Assembly: GCA_910588855.1 (NCBI GenBank)
Contig: CAJUSR010000030.1
Coordinates: 1 to 47,719, forward strand
DNA length: 47,719 nt
From: an uncultured Kineothrix sp.
GTDB taxonomy: Bacteria > Bacillota > Clostridia > Lachnospirales > Lachnospiraceae
Direction of reading: 5' to 3'
In this document: piece by piece, positions 17,442-24,891 of the stretch
How the letters are laid out: each line of letters starts with the position of its first letter
Position numbering within the stretch: the first letter of the stretch is position 1
Program-made: the position numbers and the translations under genes
The notes under the pieces: model-generated
Seen by the model: only the letters and a program-made list of their open reading frames with translations
The model's database searches: none
What the model was told of the DNA's origin: nothing

Positions 17442-18194
17442 TTACCTGTCAATTCGTTTGAACCATGCGGTGGCATCAAAATAATTGTCCTTATTTCCCC
17501 AGGCGGCGACGCTCATGGATTGGATGTCATAGATGCTGTTGTTGGAAAGCCTTGAAAAACAATCCCATAGCTGGAAAACGGTCAAATCCCAAATGGTCAG
17601 GATATTGAGGGAGTGGCTTTTGTTGGCAACGGCAGATATGATATTCCCTAACTCCATATTGTTGTCAATGGTTTTTTTGTTTGACTTTTCTGTCCTTCCT
17701 TTTTGGATTTTTTTCATAATTTCCAAAGCTTTTTTGCTTTTTATTTTTGACAAATCCTCTTCCTGTGCCGGTTTGATACAGTTGCGCCGGCAAATGAGGC
17801 TGCATAGTTCCGGGTAGTTATCTTTGGTGATAAGCCCGGTTGCCTTTCCATCGGTTTGCGAAATAAATCCATGATGGGAAGGGGCATATTGGATATCCTC
17901 TTTCAGGAAAAAGTTCAGGCTGCTTTGCATCAATTCACGGGATTGCGGATTAGCAGTGATCAGTTGGAATAAGGTAATTTTTTCTTTTTCTTCTTCCGGT
18001 AAAAGCTCATAGGTTTCTGCATAAGGGGTCATGGACAAGTAGGCTTTCAAATCCAAAGATACTATGGCTAGGTAGGACTGGTAGACATCATAGCCGATAG
18101 ACGATATCCTGCGCAGTGTAGGGGAAAGGACCTGCCCTGCATCCGGCATTGGTATGGGGGCAGGGGATAACAGTTCAAAATAGTTTACTTTCAT
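17442..18194 (-). CDS. probable tail assembly chaperone
   Basis: A 250-residue soluble, helical protein whose ATG overlaps the stop of the HU-like gene by 4 bp. The N-terminus (MKVNYFELLSPAPIPMPDAG) is Pro-rich. A Lys-rich helix (KSKKALEIMKKIQKGRTEK) is in the middle. The C-terminus contains ILTIWDLTVFQLWDCFSRL followed by SVAAWGNKDNYFDATAWF, the pattern (helix, aromatic, then AAxGxKD) seen at the end of many phage tail chaperones. The position before the tube gene is compatible. I do not see a programmed slippery site. The identification is inferred from pattern and place, not from a named family match. Confidence 0.55.
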   Translation of the reverse strand: MKVNYFELLSPAPIPMPDAGQVLSPTLRRISSIGYDVYQSYLAIVSLDLKAYLSMTPYAETYELLPEEEKEKITLFQLITANPQSRELMQSSLNFFLKEDIQYAPSHHGFISQTDGKATGLITKDNYPELCSLICRRNCIKPAQEEDLSKIKSKKALEIMKKIQKGRTEKSNKKTIDNNMELGNIISAVANKSHSLNILTIWDLTVFQLWDCFSRLSNNSIYDIQSMSVAAWGNKDNYFDATAWFKRIDR

Positions 18195-18499
18195 AAGCGT
18201 CCTCCGTCAAAATACCGGTTCAATTTCCGGTTATAATATCTGGTTATTTTCGGTTTGACCCATATTCTGGGTTTACAGATAATATTATCGTAAGTATGGA
18301 TTTGCCTTTCCGGGATATAAGTGCATTCCAAACTTAGGCCGTCCACTAACTTTATGGTAGTGCATTCCGATGGGGTAGTAGAAGACAAGTGGTCGAAAAG
18401 AATGCCTTCTGCCGCATGGAAGACCCTACGGACGGTAGCTGTATTCATATTTTCCCGGACGGCGATTTGCTTTATGAGATGTTCCTGTGTAATCGTCAA
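18191..18499 (-). CDS. HU/IHF-like DNA-binding protein
   Basis: A 102-residue protein starting at TTG 18499, with GGAGG 10 nt upstream; an earlier in-frame TTG at 18517 overlaps that site. The N-terminal helices (LTITQEHLIKQIAVRENMNT, then TVRRVFHAAEGILFDHL) match the start of HU-family proteins. A beta region follows (TIKLVDGLSLECTYIPE). The C-terminal KPRIWVKPKITRYYNRKLN matches the PxVxFKPSxxLKxxLN ending. HU-like proteins bend or compact DNA. Here it is the first gene of the tail operon, directly downstream of the 11-bp repeat array, so it is a candidate architectural factor for that array. The link to the array is inference. Confidence 0.65.
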   Translation of the reverse strand: MTITQEHLIKQIAVRENMNTATVRRVFHAAEGILFDHLSSTTPSECTTIKLVDGLSLECTYIPERQIHTYDNIICKPRIWVKPKITRYYNRKLNRYFDGGRL

Positions 18500-18538
18500 A
18501 TGGCGTTTTTCCTCCAAATTTGTGATATAAATTATTCA

Positions 18539-18736
18539 TGGATTATTCTTGTATCAATTGTGCATTGTCGATGCTTCATTGCTGTATCAATTGTGCATTG
18601 TCGATGCTTCATTGCTGTATCAATTGTGCATTGTCGATGCTTCATTGCTGTATCATTTGTGTATCGTTTATGCTTCCTTGATGTAACCTTCATGTATTGC
18701 TTATCTTTCATTTATGCATTATGAATGCTTCAAAAC
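18539..18736 (-). repeat. 11-bp phased array of 18 units upstream of the tail operon
   Basis: From 18539 the plus strand can be cut into eighteen 11-bp units, nearly all starting with TG. Three consecutive units (TGTATCAATTG, TGCATTGTCGA, TGCTTCATTGC) form a 33-bp block that repeats three times exactly (18550-18648). The remaining units up to 18736 are degenerate but stay in phase. The array fills most of the gap between the RNA polymerase gene and the HU-like gene. A very short frame with a ribosome binding site (MISFEAFIMHK, 18743 to 18708) overlaps its far end. Candidate roles are a binding platform or promoter for the element RNA polymerase or the HU-like protein. Confidence 0.85.
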
Positions 18737-18769
18737 TAATCATATTTTCCTTTATAGACACAAAGGAAA

Positions 18770-18799
18770 GCCCATGAAAAATGGGTGTTTTTTCTTTTT
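18770..18799 (+). terminator. intrinsic terminator facing the polymerase gene
   Basis: GCCCAT, a GAAAA loop and ATGGGT are followed by TGTTTTTTCTTTTT on the plus strand. It lies between the RNA polymerase gene and the 11-bp array and is oriented against both, so it would stop antisense transcripts entering the polymerase gene. Confidence 0.6.
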
Positions 18800-18846
18800 G
18801 CAGTGACAAGCCGCCCATAGGTCGTGGCCGTTTTTGGCTGCTTCTG

Positions 18847-21600
18847 TTAAACGGAACGGTTGCGTTTGCGTATCCTGTCATACTTTTTGATGTATTCTTT
18901 TTGGCATGGGGGGCATCTACGGGTACGGTTGTCTTTGAAAGCAATATCTATCCATTCCCCGCAGTCGATGCATTGAATGGCTTTTGTCTTTTTTGCTTCC
19001 ACGTTTTTTTCCAAATGTTCCAGGATATATTGGCCGTAACAGAACCAGAGCAATTGCTTGTAGCGCTTTTCCTTTCCATATAGATATTCCACAAGCATAT
19101 CTGCTGTCGTTTCGTCCGAATATCCCAAAAGGCGGAACGTCTCCCGGAGTTTGCAGGCAGTATAATGCAGGTTGCCTATGGCTTCTGCTTTTGTGTTCGC
19201 CATGTAACGATACTGTCTGTTCAATTTATCGTACAAATCGGAAACTTCTTTTGGGCAGACGATGTTGGCGTCCTTCATTAATTTCCGATAGTCAATGGGT
19301 TCTAATTTCAGGCTGCGGGTATTGACAGGCAGGTTAGGGATACGGTCGTATATTTGGTCTACCAAATTCTGACCCTGTTTTTTCACCTGTGATTTTTCCT
19401 TGTCCTTTGCATACGCAAAGAAGGCAGGGAGCTTTGTGCCGGTATATTTGGAAATCTCTTCCTTTATCTCTTGGGGAAATTCCGGCTTATATAAGGTCTT
19501 GGCATAATCAATTACAAAATTATTTTGGCAGCATAGCCTTTTTACACAATCAATGGCATTTTGCTTTTCCTTTTCCGTTCCGGAGGTAAAAACGTCGCTG
19601 TTCCAAATCTTTGAGATAAGGTTGCTGTATGTACCGATATTTCCGCCCGTAAATGCGGCCTGCAATCCGGCAAAAATATTGGCATGGTTTAGTTGGGCCG
19701 GTTCTGCCTTGCGCATATTGTAATAAAGCGGCACTATCCCCTCCATATTGCGTTCGGCGATTGCGATAAAGTCTTTGTCGGCAATGACGAGGGATTTGTC
19801 GCCGTCCACGTCATACATTAAGATTTTGCTGATTAAGTCGTGGGTGCTTGCATAAATGCCGTTTGTGGTAAACCATTCCCGGATAGCGCCGGAGCGTTCC
19901 CCATAGGCAGCGCTTGCAATATTTTTCCGGACGGCATGTTCCTTATATAAATGAGGGCTTCTTAAACAGTCCAGCTTGTCATATTGGCGGAATAAAAAGC
20001 AAAACACTTCCTGGTCATCTAACAGCCCTTTAGGGTTTTCCTCATGCCCGAACCAATATTCGCAGACCGCATAAAAATCGGGAAGCAAAAAGGTGTATTT
20101 TCCGCTGACTTCCAGTTTCCCGCTGCGATATTTTTTCAATAGACTGTTTTTGATGTCGCGGAGGATATCTTTCGTGTAACTGTCGTTTAATAAGGCAGGG
20201 TAGTGTTTGACTGCTTTTTGGAAAGGGGTCATATTGGTCTGGTAAGGCGTAATGCCAAGAGCTTCCATCATGGTATCTTTGGAGTGGCAGATATTGCGGA
20301 GCCGCTCCGAAGATTTGCGGGTGAGCAAATCGATTTCCTCACTGGTGATGTGGGTAAGGGTTTGTAGCATCTGGTAATTGGTTTTAGCATTTTTTATCCG
20401 GTCTTCTTCCATATTACATATACCGGCATGGCATCCGCATGTTTTGAAATATGTTTTATATTCCTCCCAGGAATCATAATATTTGTACATTTTAAACTGG
20501 CTTTTTGTAAAAATAATCCGGATTTCTTCTTTTATAATGTCATGTTCCTGCCCGTAAATATCTGTAATAACAGGGGAATAGCCGTTTGCTTCCACAAATT
20601 TACGGAAATCGAAGACACCTAACAATCCTTTTATCCAAGGGGCACGGAACATAAAGTTCTTGGTGGAAACGCAAGGCAGAACCATGCCGGCGCCGTCCGT
20701 ATGGGGAACCGGAACATAATCGGTTTTGCGGGTAATCGAGTAATCGGATTCATCTACAAAGTCGAAAGTGCCGTATACATTTGTTTCAAAGTCGTCGATG
20801 ACGATAGATTTATCGATATCAAATTCCGGCCATTCATCGGTGGCGGAATTGGTCAGAGCCATATATGCCAGATGCTTATTAACATTGTTTCCTCCTTTTG
20901 CATTAATCTTGTTTATGGTAAGCCCGCACATTACCGTCTTTTCAATTCGGTTCCATATGGATTCTTGAATGAACACTGCCTTCTTTTTGCGGATTTGCCC
21001 GGCGGATGAAGTATAATATTGGTATTTTTGCCCTCGATAAGTAAAGCCGTAAAAAGAAATATCTTTAAAGATATCAAGATAGTAGACCTGAACCACAATT
21101 AAGGCATGGGTTAAGGTATCCTTTTCGATTCCGATTGCCCTGCTGAGGGCGGAATCAAATACGGATATGACATTAGTGTCGTTTAGCTGCTCCTCCCGGA
21201 TGGCACGGATATGGTCTTTTCCATTCGTGGCTATATTCTGGCTTGTCTTATTGGATAAGAGGGCAAGCAACTGGTCTTTGGACTTTTTGGCTTTTGCCTG
21301 CTTGTGCTGCATCAATCCCATCCAGTGCAGATATTCGGCAACGGTATTTGGGGCGTTTTGGACAGATTTTTTGCCGGGAATTTCTGTACTGTGCCCGTTT
21401 GGACAACTCTTCTTTAAATGCTTTAAGTCATCCGGTGAAAATCCGGATTGTTTTAGTTTCTTTTCGGCTTCAAGCAGTTGGTTCCGCACGTAGTTCTGTT
21501 CCTGGCGGTATTTGCAGTTCATATTATGTAGGTATCTTTCACGGCTGCTGTAAAAATGGCCGGTGTCGATGGAATATAAGTGATATTGCTTATTGAGCAA
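18847..21600 (-). CDS. single-chain double-psi-beta-barrel RNA polymerase (YonO / crAss RNAP / QDE-1-like)
   Basis: About 917 residues from the TTG at 21600, which follows GGAGGTGG by ~6 nt; the frame stays open 42 codons further up without a ribosome binding site. The catalytic motif is DVDGD at 597-601 (in LMYDVDGDKSLVIAD), the DxDGD signature that binds Mg2+ in two-barrel polymerases. Upstream are DGAG (302-305), RAPWIKGLLGVFDF (319-332) and KSQFK (366-370), in the order and spacing of the first barrel of QDE-1-type enzymes. The C-terminus is a zinc ribbon with C877, C880, C896 and C899 plus a basic tail. SPbeta YonO, shown to be a DNA-dependent RNA polymerase for phage genes, is ~500 residues, so this enzyme is much longer, with a ~300-residue N-terminal region I cannot assign. 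The family placement rests on motifs; template (DNA or RNA) is not decided by sequence. It precedes the tail operon in the same direction. Confidence 0.8.
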   Translation of the reverse strand: MLNKQYHLYSIDTGHFYSSRERYLHNMNCKYRQEQNYVRNQLLEAEKKLKQSGFSPDDLKHLKKSCPNGHSTEIPGKKSVQNAPNTVAEYLHWMGLMQHKQAKAKKSKDQLLALLSNKTSQNIATNGKDHIRAIREEQLNDTNVISVFDSALSRAIGIEKDTLTHALIVVQVYYLDIFKDISFYGFTYRGQKYQYYTSSAGQIRKKKAVFIQESIWNRIEKTVMCGLTINKINAKGGNNVNKHLAYMALTNSATDEWPEFDIDKSIVIDDFETNVYGTFDFVDESDYSITRKTDYVPVPHTDGAGMVLPCVSTKNFMFRAPWIKGLLGVFDFRKFVEANGYSPVITDIYGQEHDIIKEEIRIIFTKSQFKMYKYYDSWEEYKTYFKTCGCHAGICNMEEDRIKNAKTNYQMLQTLTHITSEEIDLLTRKSSERLRNICHSKDTMMEALGITPYQTNMTPFQKAVKHYPALLNDSYTKDILRDIKNSLLKKYRSGKLEVSGKYTFLLPDFYAVCEYWFGHEENPKGLLDDQEVFCFLFRQYDKLDCLRSPHLYKEHAVRKNIASAAYGERSGAIREWFTTNGIYASTHDLISKILMYDVDGDKSLVIADKDFIAIAERNMEGIVPLYYNMRKAEPAQLNHANIFAGLQAAFTGGNIGTYSNLISKIWNSDVFTSGTEKEKQNAIDCVKRLCCQNNFVIDYAKTLYKPEFPQEIKEEISKYTGTKLPAFFAYAKDKEKSQVKKQGQNLVDQIYDRIPNLPVNTRSLKLEPIDYRKLMKDANIVCPKEVSDLYDKLNRQYRYMANTKAEAIGNLHYTACKLRETFRLLGYSDETTADMLVEYLYGKEKRYKQLLWFCYGQYILEHLEKNVEAKKTKAIQCIDCGEWIDIAFKDNRTRRCPPCQKEYIKKYDRIRKRNRSV

Positions 21601-21793
21601 TTGGCCCACCTCCTGTCTCTTTTCTGAAAATGCTGTTCCGTTTGCATTGCTGGTCGAATTTACTGTCTGCAATAATTTTTGCGGTGGCTTCCGATAAAGT
21701 GGTTTTCCGGTCAAAATCCGAAGCATAAATCCTGCCGCCGAATGTGGTGTGGCCTTTAGCGGGAGACATTGTTTGGTAAAATATTGTTTTCAT
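21590..21793 (-). CDS. small protein translationally coupled to the RNA polymerase
   Basis: A 67-residue frame (MKTIFYQTMSPAKGHTTFGG...) that overlaps the first codons of the polymerase by 11 bp; the polymerase ribosome binding site lies inside its last codons. It is basic, polar and has no membrane segment. Upstream is AAGGAG at 15 nt, a long spacing. A three-codon frame (ATG AAC CAG TAG, 21805-21794) ends exactly at the ATG, so re-initiation is possible. It could be a leader that couples translation, or a small polymerase partner. Confidence 0.5.
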   Translation of the reverse strand: MKTIFYQTMSPAKGHTTFGGRIYASDFDRKTTLSEATAKIIADSKFDQQCKRNSIFRKETGGGPIAQ

Positions 21794-21895
21794 CTACTGG
21801 TTCATCTACTCCTTTCTTTGTGCGTCTAATATATATTTCTCTGTTTGTGGAGCTGTAAACTTGAAAAGGTGTAATGAATAGGATAAAACTGCATA

Positions 21896-22109
21896 GAGTG
21901 GGCATCAATGTCATTTAGTTAACGGTACCGGACGCCGTAAGGAACATAAAATGCTCCGTCACCACGCTTTCGCTCGGTAAAAAGCGTAACGGACACTAAA
22001 CTCGTGAGGAACCTCGTTAAGTGCCGACGCTTTTTAACAGGTTCCTTAAGCATTTTATGTTCCTCACGGCTGAATCAAGGCACTAACTAAATGACATTGG
22101 AGTGGGCAT
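21896..22109. mobile_element. MITE-like palindromic element with 10-bp target duplication
   Basis: The element proper is 21906-22099 (194 bp). Its ends are 16-bp perfect inverted repeats (CAATGTCATTTAGTTA). A second pair of inner arms (21934-21955 and 22049-22070) matches at 21 of 22 positions, and further nested complementarity fills the centre. GAGTGGGCAT occurs at both 21896-21905 and 22100-22109, a perfect 10-bp direct repeat outside the ends, as left by a cut-and-paste transposase. No coding capacity is present, so it must be moved in trans. The long duplication would suit an IS4-like transposase, but the family is not proven. Confidence 0.85.
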
Positions 22110-22304
22110 ATGTTGTGGCAGTTAATTACAACAAAGAGAATTTTAAAAGTAATATCAGGACGGGAGCCGACAGCATAACAGGCAGTAAGACAGGGAGAAA
22201 TTCCCATATATTTTCCGGAGTTATCAAGTGAAGATATGGAGGAAGTAGTAGAAGAAATAATGCAGTCAGTGCAAGTAAGTGGAAGCATAATGTCAAAGCA
22301 ATAG
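22110..22304 (+). pseudogene. remnant of a small gene next to the MITE
   Basis: One frame reads MLWQLITTKRILKVISGREPTA, a TAA at 22176, then continues QAVRQGEIPIYFPELSSEDM and on to TAG at 22302. The two halves together look like one ~64-residue acidic protein with an in-frame stop. A terminator follows. The MITE target duplication ends just before the ATG, so the insertion probably removed the expression signals. It could also be noncoding. Confidence 0.35.
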
Positions 22305-22310
22305 AGTAAA

Positions 22311-22351
22311 GGCGTATGGAACGATAGCATAGTAAACCATGCGTCTTTTTT
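22311..22351 (+). terminator. intrinsic terminator after the gene remnant
   Basis: GGCGTATGG (22311-22319) and CCATGCGTC (22337-22345) pair with G-U wobble and are followed by TTTTTT on the plus strand. It would stop transcription coming from the left before the SOS-type promoter. Confidence 0.5.
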
Positions 22352-22465
22352 GCGCCTAAAAGAGGAACACGAGTGATAACAATCGGAAAACGGTAGGTCA
22401 GACCAAGAAAAGTAAGGAATACGTTCCAGACAATTTACAACGTGGATTTGTCGCTTTTATAAAAC

Positions 22466-22479
22466 AGAACATATGTTTG
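22466..22479 (+). promoter_or_regulatory. upstream LexA-like box
   Basis: AGAACATATGTTTG matches the Gram-positive SOS operator (CGAACATATGTTCG) at 12 of 14 positions. It sits just upstream of the -35 element of the sigma-like gene promoter. Confidence 0.6.
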
Positions 22480-22488
22480 CGAATCCTA

Positions 22489-22517
22489 TTGACTCGAACA
22501 TAAGTTTGGTATATACT
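22489..22517 (+). promoter_or_regulatory. SOS-type promoter with LexA-like box in the spacer
   Basis: TTGACT (22489-22494) and TATACT (22512-22517) are separated by exactly 17 bp. The spacer begins with CGAACATAAGTTTG (22495-22508), a second LexA-like box. Occupancy would block RNA polymerase directly. The transcript runs towards the sigma-like gene with a leader of ~220 nt. Confidence 0.65.
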
Positions 22518-22540
22518 TGTCATTGTCAACTTAATATTAA

Positions 22541-22597
22541 GAAAGCCTATCCTTTATCCAAACGGTGCAGCAACACTGTTGAATCGGACAGGCTCTC
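22541..22597 (+). promoter_or_regulatory. hairpin in the leader of the sigma-like gene
   Basis: GAAAGCCTATCC (22541-22552) and GGACAGGCTCTC (22586-22597) form a 12-bp stem with two mismatches or wobbles; the loop contains CAGCAACACTGTTG, itself able to fold. There is no T-run. It could stabilise the mRNA or act as a protein-binding site. The rest of the leader up to 22745 is AT-rich with nothing else recognisable. Confidence 0.4.
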
Positions 22598-22745
22598 TCA
22601 ATATACAAATTCAAGGTCTCGGAGTGACAAAGAATTTGACACATAGCTATTTGCTATGATTGTTCTATTATTACATAATTTTGTTGTATAGTCAATAGAT
22701 ATACATGAATTTATTGTTAAAGAGAAAATTATTTAGGGAAGGTGT

Positions 22746-23315
22746 ATGGGAATGGAACGGATACTAAAGTATTACTATACCAATAATGCAGCAAAGCTCC
22801 ATGATATGGTCGATAAGATTTTGTCAAAGTTCGGAGGTTTATCGGACAAGGATATGGATGATTTTTATTCACTGGCAAACGAAGTGTTTGTGGATGCTAT
22901 GAAACGGTATCGCGATGGGCTGTCATTTGATGTTTTTTTATATTCTTGCCTGCAGAATAGGGTGAAGGCGGAAATGACAAAGAGGAACAGGGAAAAAAGG
23001 CGGGCGGATAGGATGTCAATTCCCATTGATATGCCCTTTGGTGATGACGAAGAAGTTACATTGGGGGATATGATTGCCGATAGTTCGGATGTGGAGCAGG
23101 AGGTTTTGGAAAGAGAAGAGGGCATAAATGGCGCAAACCGGAAAATAGAAACATATTTGGGCAGGCTGTCAAAACGTCAAAGGAAAATTGTCAAATTGTT
23201 GATGGCTTCTTATGGGGCAAAAGAAATCCGGAACATTTTGCATATTACCCAGAAAGAATATGCGGATGCAATGCTGGGCATCCGTTCCTATGAAAATATA
23301 TCCATATTATTCTAA
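22746..23315 (+). CDS. sigma-70-family-like transcription factor
   Basis: A 189-residue protein. Residues ~20-95 fit sigma region 2 (DFYSLANEVFVDAMKRYRDG, SFDVFLYSCLQNRVKAEMTKR) followed by a basic stretch and an acidic linker (DMPFGDDEEVTLGDMIADSS). Residues ~130-185 fit region 4, a helix-turn-helix (LSKRQRKIVKLLMASYGAKE...HITQKEYADAML). AGGGAAGGTG precedes the ATG; a second ATG two codons later is possible. It lies first in the divergent operon behind the LexA-like boxes. The likely role is to redirect the host RNA polymerase to element promoters, perhaps that of the private RNA polymerase. Region 4 is short and the -10-recognition residues cannot be verified by eye. Confidence 0.7.
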   Translation: MGMERILKYYYTNNAAKLHDMVDKILSKFGGLSDKDMDDFYSLANEVFVDAMKRYRDGLSFDVFLYSCLQNRVKAEMTKRNREKRRADRMSIPIDMPFGDDEEVTLGDMIADSSDVEQEVLEREEGINGANRKIETYLGRLSKRQRKIVKLLMASYGAKEIRNILHITQKEYADAMLGIRSYENISILF

Positions 23316-23437
23316 AAGGCGTTCGGATATAGCCTGGTGTGGGAACCATGAAAACGTTATGAACCATAAGGCGTTATGGATCATAATTGAGTTATGGGGA
23401 TAGAAACATTTTAGTAAATGGAAAGGGAGGAAGGAAA

Positions 23438-24862
23438 ATGGATTTGGTGAGGGACAAAAGGGTGAAGGATGCTTTGATGAATTCTACGGTGCAGAATATG
23501 TTTGAAAGGGGGGAATTGCGGAAAGACCATCCGCTGCAGAGGAAACCTGGCAGATGGAGCAGCGGCGAGCGGGATGGGCTGATTGCAGCCGTGCTGAAAG
23601 ATGAGGATATTGATTGTATTAAAGTATGCGAACAATTGACCGGGCATGGGGTAGTTTTATGGGTCATTGATGGGCTGCAAAGGCTGGCAACGTTAAATTC
23701 ATATTTTAACGGCGGTTTTAAATTAGGAAAAAATGTGGAATTTCCAATGGTGTCCTACCAATCGGTAAAAAGGGATATGAATGGGGATATTATTAAGGAC
23801 GAGTACGGGAATTATGACTATGAGCTTGTAGCATATGATTTGCGGGGGAAATTTTATAGTGATCTGCCGGTTGAATTGAAGGAAAAATTTAATAATTACA
23901 AGATAGATATGGTAAAGCATTTGGATTGTACGGATGAAGAGATTGGATACCATATTAGGCGTTATAATAGGCAGAAAACGATGAATGCGTCCGAAAATGC
24001 GGTGACGTTTATGGATCATATTGCAAAAGAAGTTAAAAAAATATCTTTCAATAATCCGTTTTTTAAAAATGATATGTACAAGGAATTGGAAAGGAACAAC
24101 GGAACGATAGAACGGATTGTAACGGAATCCGTTATGTGCATGTTCCATCTGGATAAATGGCAGAAGCGGAGCCGGAAAATGGGGGAATTTTTAAATAAGA
24201 ATGCCTCTAAACAGGAGTTTGACAGGCTCAACGACAATTTAAACCGGTTGGAGGCAATTTATAAAGACAGTTTTCATGGGGTTTTTACATCAAAGGATTC
24301 CTTTCTTTGGTTCACGCTGTTCGATAAGTTTAGAGGGTTGGGAATTGCAGATGCCCGGTTTGCAGACTTTATAGATAGCTTTCAAAATGATAAATTAGCG
24401 GAGCGGAAAGTAAATGGGGAAAGGTTTGATGAAGCCGATAAAAATAAATCGACGAAAGACAAAGCAGTGGTTGTAAAAAAACTTGCAATCCTTGAAAACT
24501 TGTTGTTTGATTTCCTGCAAATGGGAAAAGATATGGAGAGGCAGACAGAAATAGAATTATTTTTGGCAAGGAACCTTGCCATAGATGTGGAGACGCTGCG
24601 TACGGACATGGATTTTTACATAGAGTCCTTGGAAGATTTAATGCGTAAAGTGGTGCGTAGCGATTCAAAATTACTGGAAGTGGGGAATCGCCTTTCTTTA
24701 CTTGCTATGGTTGTGTATTCCTATAAAGAAGATATTGATTTGGACGATTGGCTAAAGGAATATGCAGAAAAAAATGATACATATTTTGCAGACCAAAAAG
24801 AGAATTTTATTCACATGAAAAACGACCTATATCTCTATATCAACAGGAAAAAGGCGGCATAA
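23438..24862 (+). CDS. DUF262 (GmrS/ParB-fold) domain protein
   Basis: A 474-residue protein; start at 23438 because GGGAGGAAGG lies just upstream, whereas an earlier ATG at 23387 has no site. The N-terminal domain contains the DUF262 hallmark VIDGLQRLATLNSYF (about residues 75-90, equivalent to DGQQR in GmrS), preceded by RKPGRWSSGERDGLIAAVL. The fold belongs to the ParB/sulfiredoxin group of nucleotide-dependent enzymes. The C-terminal 250 residues are helical and charged and I do not recognise them; the HNH nuclease half of full GmrSD systems is not evident. Located between the sigma-like factor and a small gene. It may be a regulator or defence-like factor of the element. Confidence 0.7.
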   Translation: MDLVRDKRVKDALMNSTVQNMFERGELRKDHPLQRKPGRWSSGERDGLIAAVLKDEDIDCIKVCEQLTGHGVVLWVIDGLQRLATLNSYFNGGFKLGKNVEFPMVSYQSVKRDMNGDIIKDEYGNYDYELVAYDLRGKFYSDLPVELKEKFNNYKIDMVKHLDCTDEEIGYHIRRYNRQKTMNASENAVTFMDHIAKEVKKISFNNPFFKNDMYKELERNNGTIERIVTESVMCMFHLDKWQKRSRKMGEFLNKNASKQEFDRLNDNLNRLEAIYKDSFHGVFTSKDSFLWFTLFDKFRGLGIADARFADFIDSFQNDKLAERKVNGERFDEADKNKSTKDKAVVVKKLAILENLLFDFLQMGKDMERQTEIELFLARNLAIDVETLRTDMDFYIESLEDLMRKVVRSDSKLLEVGNRLSLLAMVVYSYKEDIDLDDWLKEYAEKNDTYFADQKENFIHMKNDLYLYINRKKAA

Positions 24863-24891
24863 TCGGCAAAGGTTCTGGGAGGAGGATGACG

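Noticed and set aside
18191..18499. Helix-turn-helix repressor of the element
   Set aside because: The C-terminal KPRIWVKPKI pattern and beta arm fit HU/IHF better than a repressor.
18539..18736. CRISPR array
   Set aside because: The 33-bp block repeats head to tail without spacers and is itself made of 11-bp units; no cas genes are present.
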